Source: Clostridia bacterium
Lineage (GTDB): Bacteria > Bacillota > Clostridia > Oscillospirales > CAG-272
Assembly (NCBI GenBank): GCA_900763885.1
Contig: CAAFLY010000004.1
Span: 1 to 11,154 of the forward strand
Reading direction: 5' to 3'
Length of the DNA: 11,154 bases
The position numbers and the translations under genes were made by a program. Numbering within the stretch: position 1 is the stretch's first letter; each line of letters starts with the position of its first letter. Shown one piece after another: positions 1-6,666 of this stretch. The notes beneath the pieces were generated by a model. The model did no database searches, was not told the DNA's origin, and saw nothing but the letters and a program-made list of their open reading frames with translations.

Positions 1-100
1 ACAGGAGCCAACATCATAAGGCCGTAATCGTTAGAACGAGCGATAAACCCACCCAAAATCGTGAATCGCCCAAACAGACAGCACTCTAATCCAATCCCCC

Positions 101-318
101 CGCATCTCCCCCCGAACGCCCGCACCTACTCCAAATAGACGGCGGATCCGTCCCCGGAGCCGCCCCAGAACGATCTCCTGATGCTTTGGACAGCACCAAA
201 TTGGTGAGCAAACGGACTTGCACAAACTATATCCATCACCCCCCATATAAAAGTTTTGCGGAGCTTTTTCAAAAGCGACCGTTCCCCCGTTCCCCTCGTT
301 CCCCATCCCCCCGTTCCC
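101..318 (-). repeat. Interspersed intergenic repeat, copy 1 (full length)
   Basis: Read on the minus strand, this element starts 12 nt after the MORN gene stop codon. Its parts in order are a G-rich head (318-284, runs of 4-6 G separated by AAC, AT or AACGA), a small hairpin (GCTTT/AAAGC arms, 263-276), a purine-rich spacer, a conserved core containing GTTTGTGCAAGTCCG, a CCAATTTGG block, and a distal hairpin at 141-164 (arms GGCGG/CCGCC, inner arms TCCG/CGGA, loop of 4). The same order recurs at 10277-10487 and 10629-10850, and the first half recurs at 9040-9155. The tail boundary near 101 comes from comparison with the copy at 10629. The gene-free stretch 1-330 holds this element, and I see nothing recognisable in 1-100. 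Short ORFs across it, with a LKKLRKTF peptide, are frames of the repeat and not genes. Confidence 0.85.
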
Positions 319-330
319 CGCCAAGCCCAT

Positions 331-1197
331 TCAGGTCTCAGCAGTCTCCACAGCCCGCACAATGATGCCGTTTTCGAAGTAGCCGGTGTATTCGCGCCCC
401 GTGGGCCAGGTGTAGGTGCCGTAGCCGGACATCATGTTGTTCTGGAACTCGCCCACGTACTGCTCGCCGTTCGACCACGTGTAGGTCCCCTTGCCGCTGC
501 GCTCGTCCGCCACAAACTGCCCCTCGTAGACGTCGCCGTTCGCGTAGGTGTAGATCCCGGAGCCTTCCTTCAGATCGTTCACGTAGGTCCCAATGTAGGA
601 ATCCCCCTCCGCGAAGCGATATTCCCCCGCCCCGTTCTTCTGATTGTTCGAGAAGGAGCCCGTGTACGTCGAGCCGTCCGCGAAGGTGTACGTCCCCGCA
701 CCCTCCTTCACACCGTTTTCAAAGGATCCCTCGTAGACGTCGCCGTTTACATAGGTGTATACCCCCGTGCCCGAGATCAGATCCCCCACGAACGTCCCGT
801 CGTATACGTCCCCGTTCGCGTAGAGCATCTTCCCGCGCCCCTCCTTCAGGAGATTCCGGTTCAGCTCCCCCTCGTAGACGTCCCCGTTCGAGTACGCGAT
901 CTGGTTCCGGTCCAGATTCACCTCCGCCGATATGCCGTCCGAATAGATGATGCGCCCCTTGTACGGATACCCCTCGTCGTCCACCATCCCCAGGAATTTC
1001 ACATAGGACGTGTCCGAGATGCGCACCTGGATGTACCGCACCCCCATGAAGTAGACGGCGGCGAAAATCCCCAAGAGACAGAGCAGCGCGCACAGCAGAA
1101 TCGTGAGCATAACGGCACCGAAGCTCCGCCGGCGACGCCTCTTCTGCGGTTTTTGCGGCCCCTGCGGCCTGCGCTGTGGTGTACGATAGTCTTGCAT
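331..1197 (-). CDS. Membrane-anchored MORN-repeat protein
   Basis: A 288-residue protein. The N-terminus is a short cytoplasmic tail rich in Pro, Gln and Arg, with a run of Arg at 20-24. One transmembrane helix follows at about 27-51, and a linker to about 100. Then come eight MORN repeats starting near residues 102, 126, 149, 172, 195, 218, 241 and 264, with a period of 23. Each follows the pattern aromatic-x-x-Gly-x-x-Tyr-x-Gly-x-Phe, then Gly-x-Gly-x-Tyr. Positive-inside topology would place the repeats outside the membrane; this is inference. MORN repeats form beta-hairpin ladders that act in lipid or protein binding, and no enzyme domain is present. The start at 1197 is chosen because GGGAG lies about 9 nt upstream; an ATG 12 codons earlier lacks such a site. 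It is last in the row parA-parB-membrane protein-MORN, with an 82-nt gap before it. The exact role is unknown. Confidence 0.88.
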   Translation of the reverse strand: MQDYRTPQRRPQGPQKPQKRRRRRSFGAVMLTILLCALLCLLGIFAAVYFMGVRYIQVRISDTSYVKFLGMVDDEGYPYKGRIIYSDGISAEVNLDRNQIAYSNGDVYEGELNRNLLKEGRGKMLYANGDVYDGTFVGDLISGTGVYTYVNGDVYEGSFENGVKEGAGTYTFADGSTYTGSFSNNQKNGAGEYRFAEGDSYIGTYVNDLKEGSGIYTYANGDVYEGQFVADERSGKGTYTWSNGEQYVGEFQNNMMSGYGTYTWPTGREYTGYFENGIIVRAVETAET

Positions 1198-1279
1198 AAG
1201 CGTTAACTCCCAATCGTGATTCGCCGGACGCACTTTTCGCCCGGCGTATGACTTTTCCGTTTCCCTGTTTGCCCCCGGA

Positions 1280-1768
1280 TCAAATGCTCCCTAAGAAATT
1301 GTCCAGCATCGTCAGCAGCTCCGGAAGCACGTACTGCGCCGCAACCGCCGCCGCGGTCAGCAAAACCAAACCGAGAATCAGCGTCCGGATCGGCGCCTTC
1401 CCGTTTTCATACCGCAGCTCCGCCATCGCCCGCTTCTCCTCCGGCAGATAGAACCCCGTCTCCCGGACCGATCCGCTCCCGTCTCCGGCCGCCGCAACCA
1501 TCTTCCGCAGCGCTTTCCCCGGCTTCAGCGCACACCGCAGGTACCACTTCCCCCGGATCTTCAGCTCGTCCAGGGAGATCGCCCGCTCCGCCGCGTCCGC
1601 TCCCGTATCCCGCAGAGCCGCCACAAACCCGGCGCAGTAGCTTCTGTCGAAGGCCGCCAGCACCGAGCCGATCACCAGTCCCGCGTACAGGACCCAGATG
1701 AGCAGCGTCATCGTCGTCCCGCCCTCCGGCAGGCGCAAATGTTCATAATAATAGATCTGCAGCCACAT
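1280..1768 (-). CDS. Small two-helix membrane protein downstream of parB
   Basis: A 162-residue protein of unknown function. It has two predicted transmembrane segments, at about 20-40 and 127-148, flanking a soluble middle part of about 85 residues with many charged residues (Asp/Glu/Lys/Arg). The stretch KIRGKWYLRCALKPGKALRK is strongly basic. No catalytic motif is visible. The start at 1768 has AAAGGAG 7 nt upstream. A second ATG at 1711, giving a protein that begins MTLLIWV, has GGAGG about 11 nt upstream and would place the first helix at the very N-terminus, so the shorter form of 143 residues is also possible. It lies 33 nt after the parB stop codon in the same direction and is probably cotranscribed with parAB. 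Proximity alone does not show a role in segregation. Confidence 0.75.
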   Translation of the reverse strand: MWLQIYYYEHLRLPEGGTTMTLLIWVLYAGLVIGSVLAAFDRSYCAGFVAALRDTGADAAERAISLDELKIRGKWYLRCALKPGKALRKMVAAAGDGSGSVRETGFYLPEEKRAMAELRYENGKAPIRTLILGLVLLTAAAVAAQYVLPELLTMLDNFLGSI

Positions 1769-1801
1769 CTTTCCGCTCCTTTGTTCCCGATGCCTTCCGC
1801 A

Positions 1802-2695
1802 TCATACCTCGTCGAGGAACGCGTCCCCGGCGATATTTCGCAGTATCTCCTCCAAATCCTCGTTGTCCCGGTACTCGAGCTGCACCACCTTCCGGTTCCG
1901 CGTCTCCGTGATCTTCACGCGCCGCCCTGTCGCCGATGTAAACCGGTTCTCCAGCGACGCGAAGTAGTCCACCACCACACCGCCGGATCCCTTGTCGTCC
2001 TGTGCCGCGTCCCGTTCCTGCGTGTACAGCCGGTTCAGCTTCTTCACAAGCGATTCCAGCTCCCGCACCGACATCGCACTCTCCACGCACTTGCGCGCCA
2101 CGTCCCCGATCCGCCCCTTGTCGAGCAGCCCCAAAAGGGTCCTCGCGTGACCGGCGGACAGCGTCCCATCCGTCACCAGCTTCACGGCGTCCTCCGGCAG
2201 CTCCAACAGCCGCAGCGCGTTTGCCACCGCACTCCGCGACCGCCCGATCGATCCCGCGACCTGCTCCTGGCTCAGTCCGTATTCGTCCATGAGCTTCCGG
2301 ATTGCCGCCGCTTCCTCGTACGGGTTCAGATCCTCCCGCTGCAGATTCTCGATCAGGGCGTATTTCGCCGCCGCTTCGTCATCCGCGTCCAGCACCAGTG
2401 CCGGGATCTCGGACAGCCCCGCCAGCCGCGCCGCACGGAACCGCCTTTCCCCCGCGATGATCTCGTATCGGTCCCCCGTCTCGCGCACCAGAATCGGCTG
2501 CAGGATCCCGTTCGCCGCGATGGAATCCGCCAGCTGGGACAGCGCCTCCGCGTCAAAGCTCTTGCGCGGCTGATCCGCCTTCGGGTCGATCGTCGCCATG
2601 CGCAGGGTCCGCACACCGCCAGCCGCCTCCTCCTCCACGGTATTGTCCACAAAAATGGAATCGAGCCCGCGCCCGAGTCCCTTCATCTTTCCCAT
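1802..2695 (-). CDS. parB: Chromosome partitioning protein ParB (Spo0J), CTP-dependent DNA clamp
   Basis: A 297-residue protein of normal length for chromosomal ParB. The N-terminal GLGRGLDSIF (6-15) matches the short peptide by which ParB stimulates ParA. The CTP-binding N-domain follows, with DQPRKSF (41-47), GERRFRAAR (82-90) and ENLQRED (116-122). The parS-reading helix-turn-helix lies at about 142-163, with SAGHAR at 180-185 in the adjoining helical domain. The C-terminal segment from about 240 should be the dimerisation domain. In the known family, ParB loads at parS, closes as a CTP clamp, slides along DNA and recruits SMC. Of three nearby ATG codons I chose 2695: AGGAG lies 10 nt upstream, while the ATG at 2704 is only 1 nt from the Shine-Dalgarno sequence. 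The gene follows parA after 41 nt. The cognate parS sites are at 3602 and 3633. Confidence 0.96.
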   Translation of the reverse strand: MGKMKGLGRGLDSIFVDNTVEEEAAGGVRTLRMATIDPKADQPRKSFDAEALSQLADSIAANGILQPILVRETGDRYEIIAGERRFRAARLAGLSEIPALVLDADDEAAAKYALIENLQREDLNPYEEAAAIRKLMDEYGLSQEQVAGSIGRSRSAVANALRLLELPEDAVKLVTDGTLSAGHARTLLGLLDKGRIGDVARKCVESAMSVRELESLVKKLNRLYTQERDAAQDDKGSGGVVVDYFASLENRFTSATGRRVKITETRNRKVVQLEYRDNEDLEEILRNIAGDAFLDEV

Positions 2696-2736
2696 AGCAC
2701 CCATGCTCCTTTCCAACTCACACCCGATGCCGTCCG

Positions 2737-3498
2737 TCAGATCCCGATCCGCGCGAGCAGCTCTCCCGTCGCCTCCACGTACGCGCGGGACCCCTTGTTG
2801 TACGGATCGTACAGGACCCCCGGCACCCCGTAGCTCGGCGCCTCCGTCAGCTTCACACTGCGCGGGATCGTCGTGGAAAACAGCTTGTCCGCGTAGTATT
2901 TCTTGATCTCGTCCAGCACCTGCACCGACAGATTCAGCCGCGCGTTGTACATGGTGACGAGGATCCCGAGAATGCACAGCGACGGATTGTACAGTTTTTT
3001 CACCTTCCGGATCGTCAGCATGAGCTGCGTCAACCCCTCCAGGGCGTAATATTCGCACTGCATCGGGATCACGACCCCATCGGCGGCGTTCAGGGCGTTG
3101 ACGGTCAGCAGACTGAGCGACGGCGGGCAGTCGATGAAGCAGAGGTCGTACCCCGACGCGGTGGCGAGGAACCGTTTCATCGCCTCCTCCCGCGCGTCCA
3201 TGTCCATCAGCTCGAATTCCGCCCCGGCAAGGGAGATCTGCGACGGAATCACGGACAGCCCCTCGACAGCGGTCTCCACGGCACAGGCGGCGGCGTCCCG
3301 TTCCCCGAGGATCCCGTCGTACACGGAGTATTTCACCGATTTTTTCGCGATGCCCAGCCCGGACGTGGTGTTCCCCTGCGGATCGCAATCGACCAACAGC
3401 ACCCTCTTGCCGTGCGCCGCGCAGCCCGCCGCCATATTCACACAGGACGTGGTTTTTCCGACCCCGCCCTTCTGATTCGCAAACGCCACCGTATACAT
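2737..3498 (-). CDS. parA: Chromosome partitioning ATPase ParA (Soj)
   Basis: A 253-residue ParA/MinD-family ATPase, the standard Soj length. The deviant Walker A KGGVGKTT spans 10-17 with the signature Lys at 10, the A' motif DCDPQGN is at 37-43, and Walker B CFIDCPPS is at 120-127. The C-terminal half contains the conserved TTIPRSVKLTEAPSYG (209-224). In the family, ATP-bound dimers coat the nucleoid non-specifically and ParB triggers hydrolysis, which moves origins apart and also tunes DnaA. The start at 3498 is preceded by GGGAGGTG about 5 nt upstream; the open frame upstream lacks family residues and crosses the promoter, so it is not coding. A consensus promoter lies about 30 nt upstream, and two parS sites lie just beyond it, so ParB bound there could repress the operon (inference). 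Confidence 0.97.
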   Translation of the reverse strand: MYTVAFANQKGGVGKTTSCVNMAAGCAAHGKRVLLVDCDPQGNTTSGLGIAKKSVKYSVYDGILGERDAAACAVETAVEGLSVIPSQISLAGAEFELMDMDAREEAMKRFLATASGYDLCFIDCPPSLSLLTVNALNAADGVVIPMQCEYYALEGLTQLMLTIRKVKKLYNPSLCILGILVTMYNARLNLSVQVLDEIKKYYADKLFSTTIPRSVKLTEAPSYGVPGVLYDPYNKGSRAYVEATGELLARIGI

Positions 3499-3529
3499 CG
3501 CGCACCTCCCGCATGATAGTAGTACCCTT

Positions 3530-3558
3530 ATTATAACGCATAGCAGAGAGAATGTCAA
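3530..3558 (-). promoter_or_regulatory. Consensus sigma-A promoter of the parAB operon
   Basis: On the minus strand the -35 is TTGACA (3558-3553) and the -10 is TATAAT (3535-3530), with a 17-bp spacer. Both hexamers match the consensus perfectly. Transcription should start near 3523, giving a leader of about 25 nt before the parA ATG. The upstream parS site ends 44 bp before the -35, so ParB spreading could reach it. Confidence 0.93.
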
Positions 3559-3601
3559 CGGACAATCTGTAAATTCCATAGAAACAGAGCGCGTCAAAAA
3601 A

Positions 3602-3617
3602 TGTTTCACGTGAAACA
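3602..3617. promoter_or_regulatory. parS: parS centromere site 1
   Basis: TGTTTCACGTGAAACA, a perfect 16-bp palindrome identical to the bacterial parS consensus. It is the loading site for ParB/Spo0J encoded at 1802-2695. On the minus strand it is followed directly by a T6 run (3601-3595), so an RNA hairpin from this site could also weakly terminate noc transcripts. Confidence 0.97.
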
Positions 3618-3632
3618 GCCGGGATCCGACAG

Positions 3633-3648
3633 TGTTTCACGTGAAACA
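3633..3648. promoter_or_regulatory. parS: parS centromere site 2
   Basis: A second identical 16-bp palindrome TGTTTCACGTGAAACA. It starts 31 bp after site 1, about three helical turns, so the two sites lie on nearly the same face of the DNA. It sits 22 bp downstream of the noc stop codon, between noc and the parA promoter. Confidence 0.97.
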
Positions 3649-3670
3649 TCGATGCTATGGGCGTTGCGCG

Positions 3671-4543
3671 TCAGACCGCCGTCTCGGTGCGCTTGACGGG
3701 CGATGAGATAGGTTCCCGCTTCGGCAGGAGGATCTCGATGAGGGTCCCCTCCGGGATCTCGCGCCGGGAGCTGGACACCGGGATGCCGCACTTCTTGATC
3801 ACATCCACGGCGTGGTCGATGGAGTTGTAGAACAGGCGGATGTCCTTGACGATGATCTTTTGGCGGATCTCCGGTGGCGCGGTCGGCACACTCCGTTCGG
3901 CGGCACACAGAATCGACTCCACGTATTCCTCCGCGCTCGCCACGTTGAGCTGTCGTTCGGCAAAGATTTTGAGCACCTGCGTCCGCTCCGCTTCGTCCGG
4001 GATCCGGAGTACGGCGCGCGCATGGCGTTCGGTCAGCCCCTGTCGGAGGATCCACTCCTGCTCGGCGGCGGTCAGACGGAGGAGACGGAGCTTGTTCGCG
4101 ACGTAGGACTGGCTGACGGAGAGTCGCTTTGCGCACGCGTCCTGCGTGATCCCGGCCAAGGCGATGAGGGAGCGGATCGCGAACGCCTCCTCAAAGAAAT
4201 TGAGATCCTCCCGGTGGATGTTTTCGATGATGGCAAGGACGGCGGCTTCGGTCTGCGTGGCTTCGATGGCGATGGCGGGAAGGGTCGAAAGGCCGCACAT
4301 TTTCGCGGCGCGGAGCCGTCTCTCCCCGGCGATCAGGGACCACTCCCGCGTGCCGTCCGGCTGACACGGCAGACTGCGCACCAATACCGGCTCGATCACC
4401 CCATGGCGCGCGATGCTGTCCGCGAGAGACGCCAGCGCCGCGTCCGGGACGATTCGGCGCACTCTGTCCTCCTCCACCCGGATACGCGCGATTTCGATCT
4501 CCCGGACCACCTTTTTGAATTCCTCGACTTTTTTGAAGAACAT
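3671..4543 (-). CDS. noc: Nucleoid occlusion protein Noc (ParB paralogue)
   Basis: A 290-residue ParB-like protein. The N-terminal helix MFFKKVEEFKKVVREI is amphipathic, matching the membrane-targeting helix of Noc and unlike the ParA-stimulating GLGRGL peptide of ParB. The CTP-binding motifs are GERRLRAAK (73-81) and ENIHRED (107-113, His in place of the usual Gln). A helix-turn-helix spans about 133-153, then TERHARAVL (171-179) and LNVASAEEYV (199-208), both Noc-like. The C-terminal part (about 233-275) resembles the clostridial Noc C-domain. In Bacillus, Noc binds its own sites, spreads with CTP and tethers DNA to the membrane to block FtsZ over the nucleoid. The start at 4543 has GGAGG 7 nt upstream. 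It differs from typical ParB in lacking the QPR segment: VRRIVPDAAL stands where PxQPRxxF is expected. Order noc-parA-parB is the usual one in Firmicutes, but the rsmG/mnmG genes often found upstream are absent. Confidence 0.87.
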   Translation of the reverse strand: MFFKKVEEFKKVVREIEIARIRVEEDRVRRIVPDAALASLADSIARHGVIEPVLVRSLPCQPDGTREWSLIAGERRLRAAKMCGLSTLPAIAIEATQTEAAVLAIIENIHREDLNFFEEAFAIRSLIALAGITQDACAKRLSVSQSYVANKLRLLRLTAAEQEWILRQGLTERHARAVLRIPDEAERTQVLKIFAERQLNVASAEEYVESILCAAERSVPTAPPEIRQKIIVKDIRLFYNSIDHAVDVIKKCGIPVSSSRREIPEGTLIEILLPKREPISSPVKRTETAV

Positions 4544-4591
4544 TTTCGTACCTCCGATCACGGTCTGGGTCCTGCCCAGCGTTGTGCGTCC

Positions 4592-4600
4592 ATTGTACCA
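4592..4600 (-). promoter_or_regulatory. Extended -10 promoter of noc
   Basis: On the minus strand TGGTACAAT, an extended -10 (TG-n-TACAAT), lies 48 bp upstream of the noc ATG. No good -35 is present at 17 bp, which is compatible with an extended -10 promoter. Confidence 0.55.
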
Positions 4601-4773
4601 CATCTCCCCCGCAATATCGCGCGAATGGCGGTGCCGGATTCGGGCGGTGCGCATGGAATATGGCGCGGAAATGGGGAAACGTCGGCGGGAATCGGGAGCG
4701 ATGGGCGTGGGAAAAGACAGAAACGTGAAGTTGCACAAAGGGAATGCCGCGGAATTGTAGGTTTTCCCCAAAA

Positions 4774-4806
4774 ACGCAAATTACAGTTGTCACGATAGAC
4801 GCAAAT
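4774..4806. repeat. Paired ACGCAAAT direct repeats upstream of the lipoprotein promoter
   Basis: ACGCAAAT occurs at 4774-4781 and again at 4799-4806, 25 bp apart. The second copy ends 3 bp before the -35 hexamer of the plus-strand promoter. The spacing is not a whole number of helical turns. It could be an activator or repressor site, or chance. Confidence 0.3.
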
Positions 4807-4809
4807 CCC

Positions 4810-4838
4810 TTGACGCACCGGAGGGAATATGGTATACT
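4810..4838 (+). promoter_or_regulatory. Sigma-A promoter of the solute-binding lipoprotein
   Basis: TTGACG (4810-4815), a 17-bp spacer, and TATACT (4833-4838), with an upstream TGG that makes an extended -10. The predicted start near 4845 leaves a leader of about 160 nt. The divergent noc promoter is about 210 bp away. Confidence 0.85.
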
Positions 4839-4855
4839 GAACCTACGGATACGCT

Positions 4856-4933
4856 GCTCCCGGGTTGTTTCGCGCCAAATCGTCCCCCTGCCTGTAGTCG
4901 CAGGCTTTTGCGCGCACAGACTGCCCCCGGAGC
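4856..4933 (+). ncRNA. Structured 5' leader of the lipoprotein gene
   Basis: Three nested helices can form in the leader RNA. The outer one joins GCTCC plus GGG (4856-4864, after a C-C mismatch) to CCC plus GGAGC (4925-4933). The middle one joins CGCGC (4871-4875) to GCGCG (4910-4914). The inner hairpin is GCCTG/CAGGC (4890-4905) with a 6-nt loop. I do not recognise a known riboswitch class. It may be a regulatory leader or only a stable 5' end. Folding was done by eye. Confidence 0.4.
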
Positions 4934-5005
4934 GGTTCGTACCATGTGAAACGCGGGCGGATCGCACGCCGCCTGCCACCAATCTGACAAAACGGGGAGA
5001 AGATC

Positions 5006-6523
5006 ATGAAAAAACGGATTTTGGCGATGCTTCTGGCGTGGCTCCTGCTGGCTCCGGCGATGGCAGGCTGCGGCAGTACGGAAAACAAGAAGCCGTCGGA
5101 CGACGCGGACACGGTTGGCGCGGAGAATCTGCCGGTGGAATCGGACGAAACGGAGCCGGTGGAGACCGCGCCGCCCATGGGGGTCCCCGCCGGTAAGACC
5201 TTCGACGGCGAGACGATCACGATCTGGTACACGACGACGTCGGTATCGGTCGCGGAGACGTATCTGGATCTCGCCGGGGAGCTGACCGGGGACGCCATCG
5301 ACGACGGGATGTACGAGCGGAATCTGAAGGTGCAGGACACCCTCGATGTGGTGCTCGACTATCGGGACAACGTGTCGGTCAAATCGGACGGCACGGGTGC
5401 CGCGCTCGAAAAGCTGGTGCGCGCGGGGGACAACACGTACGACCTGTTCAGCCTGGTCCAGTGGAACGCGGCGAAATACTCGTACCAGAACATGTTCTAT
5501 AATATGAAGAACGCGCCCTATCTCTCCTTTGACAAGCCGTGGTGGAATTACGGCTACATGAAGGAAATGACCATCGGCGAGGACAAAATCTACTGTCTGG
5601 TCGGCGACGTGTCCCTCGACAGCACGCGCTGCCTCTCCTGCGTGTACTACAACAAGGCGATGTATGACGACTTCTACCAGAACGCCGACGGCCTGTACGA
5701 CGTGGTGCTGGAGGGCACGTGGACCTTAGATCGGCTCATGAAGATCGCAGAGGAGGTCTACGAGGACACGAACGCGAACGGACAGAAGGATTTCGACGAC
5801 CGGCTCGGCTACGCGATCAACAACTACAACAACCTTGACGCGTTCCTGTACGGCGGCGGCAGAAGATGCACGACCCGCGACGCCGGCGACATCCCGGTGA
5901 TCTCGATCCTGACCGAGCAGAACTCGGACGCGATGGCGAAGGTTCTGAAGCTGTACAACGACTGCCCCGGCGGCTACGGCTACGGCTCCAAATACGAGGA
6001 CGACGTGAAGGCGCGCGAGAAATTCGTCGCCGGAGAGAGTATGTTCCTGTTCGGCTTCCTCTACACGGCGGAAAACATGCGCGAGATGGAGGACGACTAC
6101 GGCATTCTCCCGACCCCGAAGGCGATCGATTCCGATCTGACCTACGGGACGATCGTCCACGACATCATCGAGGTCATGGCGCTCCCCGTGAACGCCGTGA
6201 AGGTGGAGCCGACGGCGGCGGTGCTGGAAGCCCTCGCGTACTACGGCTACACGGATTTCCTGCCCGTCTATTACGAAACGGTGCTGAAATCGAAGTACGC
6301 CCGCGACGCGAAATCCGCCCAGATGATCGAGCTGACACGGGAAAGTCTCGTCACCGACCTCGCCTACGTCTACCAGGACGCGTTCAACGGCTTGGGCTAC
6401 GCGCCGCGCTCCATGGTCCAGGACAAACGCGAATCCCTCACCGTGTGCTACGAAAAGAAAATCAAGGCGGCGGAAAAGAATATGCAAAAGCTCGTGGAGC
6501 AGTTTGTCTCCATTGAGGAATAA
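5006..6523 (+). CDS. Extracellular solute-binding lipoprotein (ABC importer type)
   Basis: A 505-residue protein. A signal peptide ends in a lipobox with the lipidated Cys at residue 22 (LAPAMAGC), followed by an acidic linker of about 40 residues. The body resembles the large extracellular solute-binding proteins common in gut Clostridia. Typical features are KPWWNYGY near 177-184 and the stretch MREMEDDYGILPTPK, which matches the family's ME-DxGILPxPK signature. DTNANGQKDFDD at 254-265 has the spacing of an EF-hand-like calcium loop. The ligand is probably a carbohydrate (inference). The start at 5006 has GGGGAG about 7 nt upstream. No permease or ATPase gene is next to it, so it is an orphan here. 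It has its own promoter and a folded leader, and may be cotranscribed with the gene 143 bp downstream because I see no terminator between them. Confidence 0.88.
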   Translation: MKKRILAMLLAWLLLAPAMAGCGSTENKKPSDDADTVGAENLPVESDETEPVETAPPMGVPAGKTFDGETITIWYTTTSVSVAETYLDLAGELTGDAIDDGMYERNLKVQDTLDVVLDYRDNVSVKSDGTGAALEKLVRAGDNTYDLFSLVQWNAAKYSYQNMFYNMKNAPYLSFDKPWWNYGYMKEMTIGEDKIYCLVGDVSLDSTRCLSCVYYNKAMYDDFYQNADGLYDVVLEGTWTLDRLMKIAEEVYEDTNANGQKDFDDRLGYAINNYNNLDAFLYGGGRRCTTRDAGDIPVISILTEQNSDAMAKVLKLYNDCPGGYGYGSKYEDDVKAREKFVAGESMFLFGFLYTAENMREMEDDYGILPTPKAIDSDLTYGTIVHDIIEVMALPVNAVKVEPTAAVLEALAYYGYTDFLPVYYETVLKSKYARDAKSAQMIELTRESLVTDLAYVYQDAFNGLGYAPRSMVQDKRESLTVCYEKKIKAAEKNMQKLVEQFVSIEE

Positions 6524-6612
6524 ACGGACCCGCACGAATCCCATATCCCTGACGCAAGGCTGTCTCGCATAGATGCGATCTCTCGCACACATCCCGCCCC
6601 CCGCGCCGAATG

Positions 6613-6618
6613 TATACT
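6613..6618 (+). promoter_or_regulatory. Possible -10 element before the small secreted protein
   Basis: TATACT lies 48 bp upstream of the ATG at 6667, the same hexamer as in the two nearby promoters. No acceptable -35 is present at 16-18 bp, so this is weak and readthrough from the lipoprotein gene is an alternative. Confidence 0.25.
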
Positions 6619-6666
6619 ACCGGACGCGCTGCGTCGTCAGCGTTTCCAGAAAAGGAGGTATTTCCC

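Noticed and set aside
126..362. Small ORFs in the repeat copies, with the shared peptide LKKLRKTF
   Set aside because: The peptide is shared only because the DNA repeat is shared; the frames shift between copies and end in G-run translations.
256..1206. Long plus-strand ORF (316 codons) opposite the MORN gene
   Set aside because: It is the antisense of a clear MORN-repeat coding region, is rich in Val, Pro, Arg and His, and has no ribosome site.
1213..1239. CGCCGG/CCGGCG inverted repeat between the two-helix protein and the MORN gene
   Set aside because: Six pairs with a 13-nt loop and no T-run; not convincing as a terminator.
1739..2833. Plus-strand ORF of 364 codons
   Set aside because: Shadow of parB, with low-complexity Arg/His/Leu composition typical of antisense frames in high-GC DNA.
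3812..4798. Plus-strand ORF of 328 codons
   Set aside because: Antisense of noc; the noc frame has all ParB-family motifs and a good ribosome site.
4931..4981. tRNA-like end (GGTTCGTACC followed later by CCACCA)
   Set aside because: The spacing between the T-arm-like string and CCA is far too long and no cloverleaf can be drawn.
5726..6592. Minus-strand ORF of 288 codons
   Set aside because: Antisense of the solute-binding protein, low complexity, no start signal.
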